Shown here: positions 54,132 to 62,806 of the stretch, piece by piece
Position numbering within the stretch: the stretch's first letter is position 1
Layout: the number at the start of each line of letters is the position of its first letter
Notes under the pieces: generated by a model
What the model was told of the DNA's origin: nothing
Databases searched by the model: none
Seen by the model: only the letters and a program-made list of their open reading frames with translations
NCBI GenBank assembly: GCA_009845905.1
Contig: VXYS01000003.1
Location: forward strand, 153,688-217,687
Direction: 5' to 3'
Length of the DNA stretch: 64,000 nt
Source: Gammaproteobacteria bacterium
Lineage (GTDB): Bacteria > Pseudomonadota > Gammaproteobacteria > Steroidobacterales > Foliamicaceae
Made by a program: the position numbers and the translations under genes

Positions 54132-56162
54132 ATGCGCAATCTTCCTGACAACCGGCGGCCGTTGATGCCGGCCATCCTGGCGGCCGCCCTGCTTGCCGGC
54201 TGCGGGGATGGCGGCGGACGGCCGTTTGAGGCGCCTGCCGTCGTTGAGGATCCGGGCTGGCCCACGTACGCGGGCGCGGAAGGGGGAACGCGCTATTCGC
54301 CGCTGAACCAGATCAACCGCTCCAACGTGGAGGACCTCGAGATTGCCTGGACCTACAACACGGGTCACCTGGATATTGCGCCGCGGTTGCGCCCAATGGT
54401 GGGCTTTCAGGTGACTCCCATTCTCCTGCCGGAAGAGACGGGGCGGCATCTGGTGTTGTGCGATCCATTGAACCGCATCATGGCGCTGGATCCGGCGACC
54501 GGAGAAGAACGCTGGCTGTTCGATCCCGAGATCGACCTCAGGCCATTTGCGGGGCGCTTCAACTGCCGGGGCGTGACGCACTGGCGAGATCCTGAAGCCG
54601 CCGAGGCCGACCCGTGCGCGCACCGTCTCATTCTGGCCACCAACGACCGCCGCCTCGTCGCCGTCGATGCGCGCAACGGCGAGCCCTGCGCGGGGTTCGG
54701 CGAAGACGGCTTCGTCGACGTGACGCCGATCATTCTCGAGTTGCAGCCGGCCAACCAGCTTTTTACCATGCAGTTGAATTCGCCGGCCGCGGTGGTCAAC
54801 GGCGTCATCGTCATTGGCGGGACCGCCGACAAATTCAGGGACGCCAGCTCCATGAACGGCGCCGTTCGGGCCTTCAGCGCCCGGACCGGCGAGCATTTGT
54901 GGACCTTCGACACGCTGGTCCGCGAGCCGGCGGACGATCCCGAGAGCAGCGCCGGGCACGTCGGCGGAGCCAATGCGTGGATCAATTTTTCCTGGGACAG
55001 CGAGCGCGACCTGGTCTTTATTCCCACCTCCAGCCCGGCGCCCAATTTCTATGGCGGCAAACGCCCCGGAGATAACCGCTACGCGAATTCCGTCATCGTG
55101 CTGCGCGCCGCCACCGGGGAACTGGTCTGGCACTACCAGGTCCTGCATCACGACCTGTGGGACTGGGACCTGCCGACGAATCCGATCCTGGCCGAGATCA
55201 CCCGCGACGGCGAGCAGGTCCCGGTAGTGATGCAACTGACCAAGCAGGGCATGATCTTCACTTTCCACCGCTATACCGGCGAACCCTTCTTCGAGATCGA
55301 GGAGCGTCCGGTTCCGATCGACGGTTTGCCGGAGGACGACGTTTCGCCCACGCAGCCGTTTCCGGTCAAGCCGCCGCCGCTGGTAAAGCATGGCATCGGC
55401 CCGGAGGATGCCTGGGGCCTGACGCCCTATGACCGGAACAAGTGTCGTGAATTGATCGAGTCGATGCGCTACGGGCCGATCTACACGCCTCCTACAACGG
55501 AGTTCACGCTGATGATGCCGAACGTGGGTGGAGGCATGAACTGGGGCGGCGGCGCCTTCGACCCGAACAGCAACATTCTGGTTACGCCGGTGGGTCAATC
55601 TCCTTACAGACTCCGCCTGATTCCCAACGAGGAGATCGACCCGGTAGCGGGCAGGCTGCCGACGGCCGGCCTCCCGATCGGGCCGCCCGGATACATTGAA
55701 GGAACCGACTACGGCCTGGAGCAGGGCCCATTGTTTTCGCCCTTCATGATGCCGTGCACGGCGCCGCCTTGGGCAAAGCTCGTGGCGGTCGACATGGCCG
55801 CCGGTGAGATCCTGTGGGAACAGCCGCTGGGTCTGGTCGACAAGCTGGCGCCGGTGCCCATACCCCTGCGCTGGGGCACGCCCTACGCCGGCGGGCCGAT
55901 CGCGACCGGGGGCGGCCTGGTCTTTATCGGCGCGACCGCCGACGAGCGCTTCCGCGCCTACGACACCGAAACCGGCGAACTGTTGTGGGAGTTCGAGGGC
56001 CCGACGTCAGCAAACGCCACGCCCATGACCTACATGGCCGGCGGCAGGCAATACGTAGTCGTCGCCACCGGAGGCCACAATTGGGTCTATCCCTTCAAGA
56101 AGGGCGACTCGGTAATCGCCTACGGCCTCCCTGGGAGCGAGGGCGTCCCGCCCTCGGAATGA
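54132..56162 (+). CDS. PQQ-dependent dehydrogenase lipoprotein
   Basis: A 676-residue quinoprotein with lipobox ALLAGC (residues 18-23), so it is anchored in the periplasm. The eight-bladed propeller begins WPTYAGAEGGTRYSPLNQIN and has the tryptophan-docking repeats typical of PQQ dehydrogenases (MALDPATGEERWLFDPE, LVAVDARNGEPCAGFG, RAYDTETGELLWEFEG). It resembles membrane-bound glucose/alcohol dehydrogenases. No cytochrome c domain is seen. The last nine codons come from a copy of the GAGGGCG palindrome (56129-56157), giving GSEGVPPSE. It likely oxidises an alcohol or sugar at the cell surface. Confidence 0.93.
   Translation: MRNLPDNRRPLMPAILAAALLAGCGDGGGRPFEAPAVVEDPGWPTYAGAEGGTRYSPLNQINRSNVEDLEIAWTYNTGHLDIAPRLRPMVGFQVTPILLPEETGRHLVLCDPLNRIMALDPATGEERWLFDPEIDLRPFAGRFNCRGVTHWRDPEAAEADPCAHRLILATNDRRLVAVDARNGEPCAGFGEDGFVDVTPIILELQPANQLFTMQLNSPAAVVNGVIVIGGTADKFRDASSMNGAVRAFSARTGEHLWTFDTLVREPADDPESSAGHVGGANAWINFSWDSERDLVFIPTSSPAPNFYGGKRPGDNRYANSVIVLRAATGELVWHYQVLHHDLWDWDLPTNPILAEITRDGEQVPVVMQLTKQGMIFTFHRYTGEPFFEIEERPVPIDGLPEDDVSPTQPFPVKPPPLVKHGIGPEDAWGLTPYDRNKCRELIESMRYGPIYTPPTTEFTLMMPNVGGGMNWGGGAFDPNSNILVTPVGQSPYRLRLIPNEEIDPVAGRLPTAGLPIGPPGYIEGTDYGLEQGPLFSPFMMPCTAPPWAKLVAVDMAAGEILWEQPLGLVDKLAPVPIPLRWGTPYAGGPIATGGGLVFIGATADERFRAYDTETGELLWEFEGPTSANATPMTYMAGGRQYVVVATGGHNWVYPFKKGDSVIAYGLPGSEGVPPSE
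56129..56157. repeat. GAGGGCG palindrome, family 2 copy C (half copy)
   Basis: CCCTGGGAGCGAGGGCGTCC followed by CGCCCTCGG repeats the left side of the other two copies, with the hairpin CGAGGGCGTCCCGCCCTCG at 56138-56156. It lies in the last codons of the quinoprotein gene. The right half is not present, and a methyltransferase gene starts 16 bases later. Confidence 0.8.
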
Positions 56163-56172
56163 AGCAAGTCAG

Positions 56173-56832
56173 ATGAAAGCGGAATTCTGGCTCAACAAGT
56201 GGGAGCTGAACGAGATCGGTTTCCACCAGGAATCCACCAACGAGTCCTTGCAGGCGTATTGGCCGTCCGCGCGGGCGCCGGCGGGCGGCGCCGTGCTGGT
56301 TCCGCTGTGCGGCAAGTCCCTGGACATGTGCTGGCTCGCGGAGCAGGGGCACGCGGTAATCGGCATCGAAGTGAGCGCGCTGGCTTGCGAAGCGTTCTTC
56401 GCCGGACTGGAACTCGAGCCGCGCATCGAAGAGTCGGGAGTGCTGCTCAGCATGAGCGCCGGACCTTACCGCCTGCTGCAGGGCGACTTCTTCGCGTCAA
56501 ACGTTGCGGACATCGGTGCGGTGGACGCGTTCTACGACCGCGCCGCCCTGGTGGCCATGCCCCCGGACATGCAGCCGGTCTACGTCCGTCAACTGATCGG
56601 ACTGTTGCCTCCGGGCACGGTGGGCATCGTGAACTGCGTCGAGTATCCGTCGGACGCGATGGAAGGACCGCCGTTTTCCATCGACGAGGCCCGTTTACGC
56701 CAACTGCTGGCGCCGTATTGCCGGGTGGAAAGGTGCGCGAGCAGGGAAGTCGAGACCCTGGGGTCCGGATTGAAGGAGCGCGGCCTGGCGGGCCTGACGG
56801 AAACGGTCTACCGGGTCCGCGTCAATCCATAG
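56173..56832 (+). CDS. Thiopurine S-methyltransferase family protein (TPMT)
   Basis: A 219-residue SAM methyltransferase. WLNKWELNEIGFHQESTNESL opens the family, VLVPLCGKSLDMCWLAEQGH is the SAM loop, and VDAFYDRAALVAMPPDM is the usual central block. Bacterial TPMTs methylate thiols, selenite or tellurite. It follows the quinoprotein by ten bases and ends 12 bases before a convergent gene. Its link to the catabolic genes may be only positional. Confidence 0.93.
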   Translation: MKAEFWLNKWELNEIGFHQESTNESLQAYWPSARAPAGGAVLVPLCGKSLDMCWLAEQGHAVIGIEVSALACEAFFAGLELEPRIEESGVLLSMSAGPYRLLQGDFFASNVADIGAVDAFYDRAALVAMPPDMQPVYVRQLIGLLPPGTVGIVNCVEYPSDAMEGPPFSIDEARLRQLLAPYCRVERCASREVETLGSGLKERGLAGLTETVYRVRVNP

Positions 56833-56844
56833 CGCCCCGCCGGT

Positions 56845-58470
56845 TCAGCGCTGCGCCGCCAGCACCGTGTTCCCGGGATAGCTGACCTCGTACTGGTGCA
56901 CGATGCGCCAGTTCTCTCCCGGTTCGAGTTGCTTGCGCCAGGCGATCACACCGGGCCGCTCCTCGAAGTCCTTGCTTTCGGGCGGGGTGGCGCCGCGCGG
57001 AACGGTGACCTCGATCCGCTCGTCCCTTGACACGGGGTAATAGTCGAGCACTTCGATCGCGGTCCGAGTCGAGTGGCGATTGACGATCTCGAACAGGAAA
57101 TCCGTCAGTTCGGTCGTTCGGCTGGACAGGATTCCCTGGCTGCCTTTCTCCCCGCCCTGGTCGATCGCGAGCACGTCGATTTTCCGGTCCGGTCCCATGG
57201 GCAGCACCGTCTCCGCTCCCGGCAGCAGTTCCGGGAAGGTGGAGCGCCCCACGTAGGCGCCGTCGATAAACACCCGCATAGTCCCCGCAACAAGCGGCAG
57301 GTCGCTGTCGTTGCTTATCCTTGCGGTCAGGAAGGCTTCCGCGCTCTGGCGCGGGGTAATGCGGGTCACGAGCGCAGCCCGGTTTGTGTATTCGGTAAGC
57401 GGCACGGTATGCGCCTGGTCGGCGCTGTTGGAAATACTGGCCCGCTCCAGGGGGCTGTAGGAAACCGTACGGCTGTTCCGCACACGGCGCGTATCCGCAC
57501 GTGCAGCAGAGTCCGTTGCGGACAGGTCCTCGCCCATAGCCATTGCCCGGGAGAGCATTCTTTCCTCCGAATCCGCCCAGGGCACTGGGTCGTAAACGTC
57601 CAGGAACCGGCTGTCCTGCTCCGGCGCCTTCATCCGGCCGCTCGGATTCGAGGTGGACAGGACCAGTTGCACATCCCGCCACTCTTCTTCCGTTCCCTGC
57701 CGTACCCGTGCCTCGTGCGTGAGCCTGAGAACATTCCCGCGGGTGTCGAGGTAGGCGCTGTAGCCGGAGTCCCAACCCGCGTTGGACTGAAGGTAATGCA
57801 CCCGAATATCCGTATCCAGGGCAGCGTCGGCATGCAGGAGAACCGACAGGCGGGCCGACGCCGGATTACGGCCGCGCAGGTCATGCAGTTGCCGTTCCAG
57901 CACCGACAGGCTTCCCTCCAGTTGCCTGCGATCGATGTGGGCCTCACGAATCCGGCTCCGGGCCTTGGCCGCGCCTTCGTGGAGCATGTCCAGCGCCTGA
58001 CGCCAGGAACCGATATCGGCCTGGCCGCCGGCCGCCCTGAGGCGCTCGGCTCCGGCACTGTCGTTTGCTATTCCCTTCAGGAACTCGAGTTGCAGTTCGG
58101 CGGTAGCGATGTCGTCGTCAATTGCGGCAATGCGGTGCTGCAGTTCCGTGATTTCGTTCGCCAGTCGGCCAATCTCGGCGTTGTATGCGTCGCGCTGCGG
58201 AACAAGGTCGATTTCGACCGAGCGCACTTCGACATTGCCGCTGGTGGAGTCGACCTGCACGCCCGGCAGGCTGATGCCGCCCGGCAGACCGTTCAGCGCG
58301 ATCCGGTTCGGGCCCTTCGCGAGCCGGACCCGGGCCACTCTCGTAACGCGCGCGCCCTGCGGGTAAACGGTTACCGCATCAATGGAGGAGTCGACCGTTT
58401 CGATCGCCCGCGCTTCCAGGGAAACTGCCGCCAGCGCGACAGCAGCGAATGCCACGATTCTCAAGGCCAT
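56845..58470 (-). CDS. DUF4139 domain protein (mucoidy-inhibitor-like)
   Basis: A 541-residue exported protein with a signal peptide (cut near SLEARAIET). It has the DUF4140 N-terminal domain (VTVYPQGARVTRVARV), a coiled-coil region with many charged heptads (around residues 90-205), and a C-terminal DUF4139 beta-sandwich (TRTAIEVLDYYPVSRDERIEV). The family is known as MuiA in fungi; its function in bacteria is unknown, probably in the envelope. It is convergent with the TPMT gene. Length is typical. Confidence 0.85.
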   Translation of the reverse strand: MALRIVAFAAVALAAVSLEARAIETVDSSIDAVTVYPQGARVTRVARVRLAKGPNRIALNGLPGGISLPGVQVDSTSGNVEVRSVEIDLVPQRDAYNAEIGRLANEITELQHRIAAIDDDIATAELQLEFLKGIANDSAGAERLRAAGGQADIGSWRQALDMLHEGAAKARSRIREAHIDRRQLEGSLSVLERQLHDLRGRNPASARLSVLLHADAALDTDIRVHYLQSNAGWDSGYSAYLDTRGNVLRLTHEARVRQGTEEEWRDVQLVLSTSNPSGRMKAPEQDSRFLDVYDPVPWADSEERMLSRAMAMGEDLSATDSAARADTRRVRNSRTVSYSPLERASISNSADQAHTVPLTEYTNRAALVTRITPRQSAEAFLTARISNDSDLPLVAGTMRVFIDGAYVGRSTFPELLPGAETVLPMGPDRKIDVLAIDQGGEKGSQGILSSRTTELTDFLFEIVNRHSTRTAIEVLDYYPVSRDERIEVTVPRGATPPESKDFEERPGVIAWRKQLEPGENWRIVHQYEVSYPGNTVLAAQR

Positions 58471-58624
58471 CTGAGGTTCTCCCGCTTTGAATTGCCCGGT
58501 GCCGATAATGGGATGCGGGAGAGACCGGAAAGCGTTGCGCGGGCTCCGGCGGACGCTTTGCGTCCCACCCTGCCATCGGGCGCCGCGAAGTACAATGAAT
58601 CGGCGCGATACCCGACAAGCAGTG

Positions 58625-59338
58625 ATGAAGAAAGTACTTGTAATCCGTAACGTCAGCTACGAAACCGAGGGCCTGCTGGAATCGCTTCTTCGCGACCAAG
58701 GGCTGTCGCTGGATATCGTCGACTTCCAGAAGGATCCCGCTGCCGAACCACGACTTGACGGCTACGGGGGCCTGGTTGTCATGGGCGGCCCGATGGGCGC
58801 CAACGATACGGATCGTTTCCCTTACCTTCTGCAGGTGGAGCGCCTTTGCTCCGAAGCCATGGAACGATCGGTGCCGCTGGTGGGCGTGTGTCTCGGCGCG
58901 CAGATCATGGCGAAGGTCCTGGGCAGCGACGTGTACCCCAATCCGGTACGCGAAGTAGGGTGGTATGACCTGACGACCGCGGAGGGCGCCGGCAGCGACG
59001 CGCTGTTTTCGGAACTGGAACCGCATGAGGTGGTCCTGCAGTGGCACGGCGACACATTCGACCTGCCGAAGGGCGCCGTCCTGCTGGCGTCGTCACCGGA
59101 CTGCGTCAACCAGGCGTTTCGTTACGGCGAAAACGGCTACGCGGTGCAGTTTCACCTGGAAATCCTGGAATCGATGATCCGGGAATGGGTCCGGCGGGAC
59201 GCCGCGCGCGGCTGGCTGGGCGAGGAGGGCCGCATCAGCGCCCCGCGCATTCTTGCCGACACGGACACCTACATGAGCCGCTCGGAAGAACTGGGTCGGC
59301 GTGTGTATACGCGCTTTGCCCGCATGATCGCCGCCTGA
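58625..59338 (+). CDS. Class I glutamine amidotransferase-like protein
   Basis: A 237-residue protein of the GuaA-type glutamine amidotransferase fold, without a synthase domain. LVVMGGPMGANDT is the oxyanion region, LVGVCLGAQIMAKVLG has the nucleophile Cys98, and YAVQFHLEI supplies the His-Glu pair. It may hydrolyse gamma-glutamyl groups, like related PuuD/YafJ-like enzymes. Start is ATG 58625 after the short leader; the frame further upstream has no domain. It begins a four-gene plus-strand series. Confidence 0.9.
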   Translation: MKKVLVIRNVSYETEGLLESLLRDQGLSLDIVDFQKDPAAEPRLDGYGGLVVMGGPMGANDTDRFPYLLQVERLCSEAMERSVPLVGVCLGAQIMAKVLGSDVYPNPVREVGWYDLTTAEGAGSDALFSELEPHEVVLQWHGDTFDLPKGAVLLASSPDCVNQAFRYGENGYAVQFHLEILESMIREWVRRDAARGWLGEEGRISAPRILADTDTYMSRSEELGRRVYTRFARMIAA

Positions 59339-59357
59339 GACCTGCCGGGGCGGGGTC

Positions 59358-60641
59358 ATGCATGTCCTGATCGTCGGGTGCGGCGTTATAGGCGTCACTA
59401 CCGCCTGGTATCTCGCCCGGGGAGGCGCCGCGGTTACGGTAGTGGAGCGAAGGGAGGGGCCGTCCCTGGAAACCAGCTTCGCAAACGGCAGCATGCTTAC
59501 TCCGAGTCTTTCCGCGCCCTGGAATTCACCGGGCGTCTGGCTGACGGTTCTCAAGTACCTGGGCCGCGAGGAAGCGGCGCTGCTTGTCAGGTCGGCCGCA
59601 TTCCCCGCGTTGTTGGCCTGGGGCTACCGGTTTCTGCGAAACAGCCGGCCCGCCCGCCATGAGATAAGTTTTAGAAAGAACCTTAATCTATGTAACTATT
59701 CCATTGATATAATGGCAGAAATACGATCCGAGATAGCCATCGAATACGAGGCCGCCCTGACCGGCGTCCTGGAAGTATGCCGCGATGAGGCTGCAATGAG
59801 GCGCGGGCGGGAGCATTCCCGCATACTTGGGGCGAACCAGGTGTCGGCGAAGGAATTGAGTACTGCCGCGTTGGTGGAGATGGAACCGGCACTGGAGGCG
59901 ATTCAACACGATCTGGCCGGCGGTTTCTTTTACCCGGCCGATGAAGTGGGGGACGCCTACAAGTTCAGTTGCCGCTTGCAGGGACATGCGCAACGCCATG
60001 GCGCCAACTTCCGTTTCGGAGAAAGCGTTGAAGGGTTGCTGGCGCGGGACGGGCGCTTGCAGGGTGTACGCTTGCGCGGTGGCGAGGAGATCGAGGCGGA
60101 TCAGATCGTGGTGGCCGCCGGCAGCTATACGCCGGGGCTGGTGCGCCCGCTGGGCGTTCGCGTGCCGGTGTGTCCGGCCAAAGGCTATTCGCTTACCGCG
60201 CCCATGCCGGAAGGATTGCCTGTCCTGGGCCATGCCGTTCTGGACGACCGCTACAAGGCCGGCGTAGTGCCGCTGGGCGGCCGTCGGATCCGGGTCGGGG
60301 GAACGGTGGAGTTCACCGGCTTCAACCTCGAGCTTTCGTCCAGGCGGGTCGCAAACCTGCGCAGACTGCTGGCCGGCGTTCTTCCGCGGCACGCAGAGCG
60401 TATTCCGGTTGATGAAATGCGGCCCTGGTGCGGCCTTCGTCCGGCCTCGCCGGACGGCGTGCCGATCCTGGGCGCCGGCGGCGTGGACGGATTGTCCCTG
60501 GCGACCGGGCATGGCCACCTGGGCTGGTCGATGGCGGCCGGAACGGGCAAGGCGGTGGCGCAGGAACTGCTGGGCGAGCGCCCGGAATTTTCGCTCGCCG
60601 GATATGAATTGTCGAGGTTCGGCCAGGAGATTCGACACTGA
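59358..60641 (+). CDS. dadA: D-amino-acid dehydrogenase, small subunit family (DadA)
   Basis: A 427-residue FAD flavoprotein that deaminates D-amino acids oxidatively and passes electrons to the membrane quinone pool. VLIVGCGVIGVTTAWYLARG is the FAD site, and ETSFANGSMLTPSLSAPW is the DadA family block. RPLGVRVPVCPAKGYSLTAP and GLSLATGHGHLGWSMAAGTG fit the C-terminal region. Length matches E. coli DadA (432). A strongly AT-rich stretch at about 59660-59730 inside the gene has a promoter-like TGATATAAT. The stop overlaps the following gene (TGATG). Confidence 0.9.
   Translation: MHVLIVGCGVIGVTTAWYLARGGAAVTVVERREGPSLETSFANGSMLTPSLSAPWNSPGVWLTVLKYLGREEAALLVRSAAFPALLAWGYRFLRNSRPARHEISFRKNLNLCNYSIDIMAEIRSEIAIEYEAALTGVLEVCRDEAAMRRGREHSRILGANQVSAKELSTAALVEMEPALEAIQHDLAGGFFYPADEVGDAYKFSCRLQGHAQRHGANFRFGESVEGLLARDGRLQGVRLRGGEEIEADQIVVAAGSYTPGLVRPLGVRVPVCPAKGYSLTAPMPEGLPVLGHAVLDDRYKAGVVPLGGRRIRVGGTVEFTGFNLELSSRRVANLRRLLAGVLPRHAERIPVDEMRPWCGLRPASPDGVPILGAGGVDGLSLATGHGHLGWSMAAGTGKAVAQELLGERPEFSLAGYELSRFGQEIRH
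59705..59713 (+). promoter_or_regulatory. Perfect extended -10 inside the dadA gene
   Basis: TGATATAAT matches the extended -10 consensus without a mismatch and lies in an AT-rich island in the middle of a GC-rich gene. No good -35 lies 17 bases upstream. An internal transcript for the downstream hydroxy-acid oxidase and dehydratase genes is possible. It may equally be chance arising from the local composition. Confidence 0.35.
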
Positions 60642-61810
60642 TGTCGCGCAAACTCGATCGCTGCTACAACCTGGAGGACCTCCGCAAGCGGGCGCGCAAA
60701 CGCCTGCCCTCGCCGATGTATCACTACATGCGCGGAGGCGCCGACGACGAGTGGTCGCTCGGCAACAACACCGCGGCTTTCGACCGGTACGAGCTGCTCC
60801 CGCGCTACCTGGTCAACGTGGAGAAGATCGACGCCGGGGTCACGGTGCTGGGCCAGGAACTCGAGTGGCCGCTGTTCCTCTCGCCCACCGGGATGTCGCG
60901 CATCTTTCACCACGACGGCGAGATCGGGGCGGCAAGGGCGGCGCATCGCTCGGGCACGATGTATTCGCTGTCCACGCTGGGTTCCACGAGCATCGAGGAC
61001 GTTGCGGCGGCCAGCGAAGGGCCGCGGATGTTCCAGATCTACGTGCTGAGGGACCCGGTGCTGAACCGGGAGTTCATCGAGCGCTGCCGGGAAGCGAAGT
61101 ATTCCGCGCTCTGCCTTACGGTGGACGTGCCCGTGGGCGGCAATCGCGAACGGGATTTCCACACGGGCATGACGGTGCCGCCGAAGCTGACCTTCATGAG
61201 CAAGCTCGACGTGGCGCGGCATGTCGGCTGGTCGTATCACTACCTCAGGTCGGGCGCCGCCGAAATGGCCAATTTCGCCTACCGCGTACGGGATTCGGAG
61301 GACACCAATCTGATGGGCTATGTCAGCCGCCAGTTCGACATGACGGTCGATTGGGACGACGCCGCCCGGATGATCGAGCAATGGGGCGGGCCCTTTGCCA
61401 TCAAGGGCGTGATGTGCGCGGAGGACGCGCGCCGCTCGGTGGAGGCGGGCGCCAGCGCGGTCATGCTGTCGAATCACGGGGGGCGGCAATTGGACGGGGC
61501 TCCCGCCCCGGTCGATCTGGTTCGCGAGGTCCGCGACGCCATCGGTGACGCCGCCGAGGTGATCGTCGACGGCGGAGTGCGGCGGGGAACGCACGTCCTG
61601 AAAGCCCTGGCGCTGGGCGCAACCGCCTGTTCCACCGGCCGCGGCTACCTGTATGGGCTGGGAGCGGGTGGCGAGGCCGGTGTGGACCGGGCCCTGAAAA
61701 TTCTTCGCGACGAGGTGGAGAGGGATCTGGCCCTGCTGGGCTGCGTGCGTGCGCGCGATCTCGACGGGCGCTACGTGCGGGAGGTCGGACATCCAGGAGC
61801 AGGGAAATGA
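60641..61810 (+). CDS. FMN-dependent alpha-hydroxy-acid dehydrogenase (LldD-like)
   Basis: A 389-residue TIM-barrel flavoenzyme of the lactate/glycolate/mandelate dehydrogenase family. SPTGMSRIFHHDGEIGAARA, the YVLRDP segment and the active-site histidine in SNHGGRQLDGAPAPVD are conserved. EVIVDGGVRRGTHVLKAL binds FMN. It oxidises a 2-hydroxy acid to the keto acid. Overlap with dadA and a four-base overlap with the next gene put it in a catabolic operon. Substrate not determinable from sequence. Confidence 0.93.
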   Translation: MSRKLDRCYNLEDLRKRARKRLPSPMYHYMRGGADDEWSLGNNTAAFDRYELLPRYLVNVEKIDAGVTVLGQELEWPLFLSPTGMSRIFHHDGEIGAARAAHRSGTMYSLSTLGSTSIEDVAAASEGPRMFQIYVLRDPVLNREFIERCREAKYSALCLTVDVPVGGNRERDFHTGMTVPPKLTFMSKLDVARHVGWSYHYLRSGAAEMANFAYRVRDSEDTNLMGYVSRQFDMTVDWDDAARMIEQWGGPFAIKGVMCAEDARRSVEAGASAVMLSNHGGRQLDGAPAPVDLVREVRDAIGDAAEVIVDGGVRRGTHVLKALALGATACSTGRGYLYGLGAGGEAGVDRALKILRDEVERDLALLGCVRARDLDGRYVREVGHPGAGK

Positions 61811-62781
61811 CTGTTCAGGGTCCCCCCTCACTCGCCGAGATTCGCGCCTACAGGGAAATTGTCAAAGACCGTATCGTGCGCACACCCGTGCACGAATGGC
61901 GCGGAACGGAGGTCGGCAAGCGCGCGCCGGACATGCGCATATCGATCAAGTTCGAGCTGTTGCAGATGACCGGCACGTTCAAGGCCAGGGGCGCGCTGGC
62001 CTGGATGCTGTCCCTGCCGGAGGAAAAGGTAAGGCAGGGCGTTACCGCCGTCAGCGCCGGCAACCACGCCGTTGCCGTATCCTGGGCGGCGCATGTGATG
62101 GGCGCGCCGGCCCACGTCGTGATCATTTCTCCCGCCAATCCGGCGCGGATTCAACAGGCGAGGGCCTGGGGCGCCAGGGTGGAGCTGATCGACAACGCGG
62201 AAGCCGCCTTTCAGCGGGTCCTGAACATCGAGAAGGAGGATGGCAAGACTTTGGTGCATCCATTCGAGGGACGTTCGATCGCCATCGGCACGGGCGCTCT
62301 CGGAATGGAGTGGCTGGAGCAGGCGCCGGACCTGGACGCGCTCGTGATCCCCGTCGGAGGAGGGGGGTTGATCGCCGGTGTGGGCGCGGCCGTCAAGCAA
62401 ATTCGTCCGGAGATTGCCGTGTACGGGGCGGAGCCTTTTGGCGCCGATTCGATGTTCCAGAGCCTCGCCAGCAACAAAGCGGTCGACGCGAGTCGCGTCG
62501 ATTCGATCGCCGACAGCCTGCGGGCGCCCAACGCGCGGGAATACAGCTTTTCACTGGCCAGCCGCCATATGGACGATCTCGGACGGGTCGGCGATGACGA
62601 GATCCGCGAGGCGATGCGGCTGATCCTGCAGGAACTGAAGATGATGGTGGAGCCTGCCTGCGCGACCGCGACGGCCGCTGCCCTCGGACCGTTGCGCGAA
62701 CGGCTGGAGGGCAAGCACGTGGGCGTGCTGCTGTGCGGATCCAACATCGACCTCGCCACCTTCAGCCGCCTGATCAACTGA
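61807..62781 (+). CDS. Serine/threonine dehydratase-like PLP enzyme (fold type II)
   Basis: A 324-residue PLP lyase. The Schiff-base lysine is in MTGTFKARGALAWML (family SFKxRGA), and the glycine loop holding the PLP phosphate is VIPVGGGGLIAGVGAA. SAGNHAVAVSWAA is the conserved substrate-side block. The size fits single-domain dehydratases and threo-3-hydroxyaspartate ammonia-lyase rather than the ACT-containing IlvA. It would release ammonia from a 3-hydroxy amino acid to give a 2-oxo acid. It is coupled to the hydroxy-acid dehydrogenase gene. Confidence 0.92.
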   Translation: MTVQGPPSLAEIRAYREIVKDRIVRTPVHEWRGTEVGKRAPDMRISIKFELLQMTGTFKARGALAWMLSLPEEKVRQGVTAVSAGNHAVAVSWAAHVMGAPAHVVIISPANPARIQQARAWGARVELIDNAEAAFQRVLNIEKEDGKTLVHPFEGRSIAIGTGALGMEWLEQAPDLDALVIPVGGGGLIAGVGAAVKQIRPEIAVYGAEPFGADSMFQSLASNKAVDASRVDSIADSLRAPNAREYSFSLASRHMDDLGRVGDDEIREAMRLILQELKMMVEPACATATAAALGPLRERLEGKHVGVLLCGSNIDLATFSRLIN

Positions 62782-62806
62782 CTCAGGGCCGCTTCGATCC
62801 CGCCGT

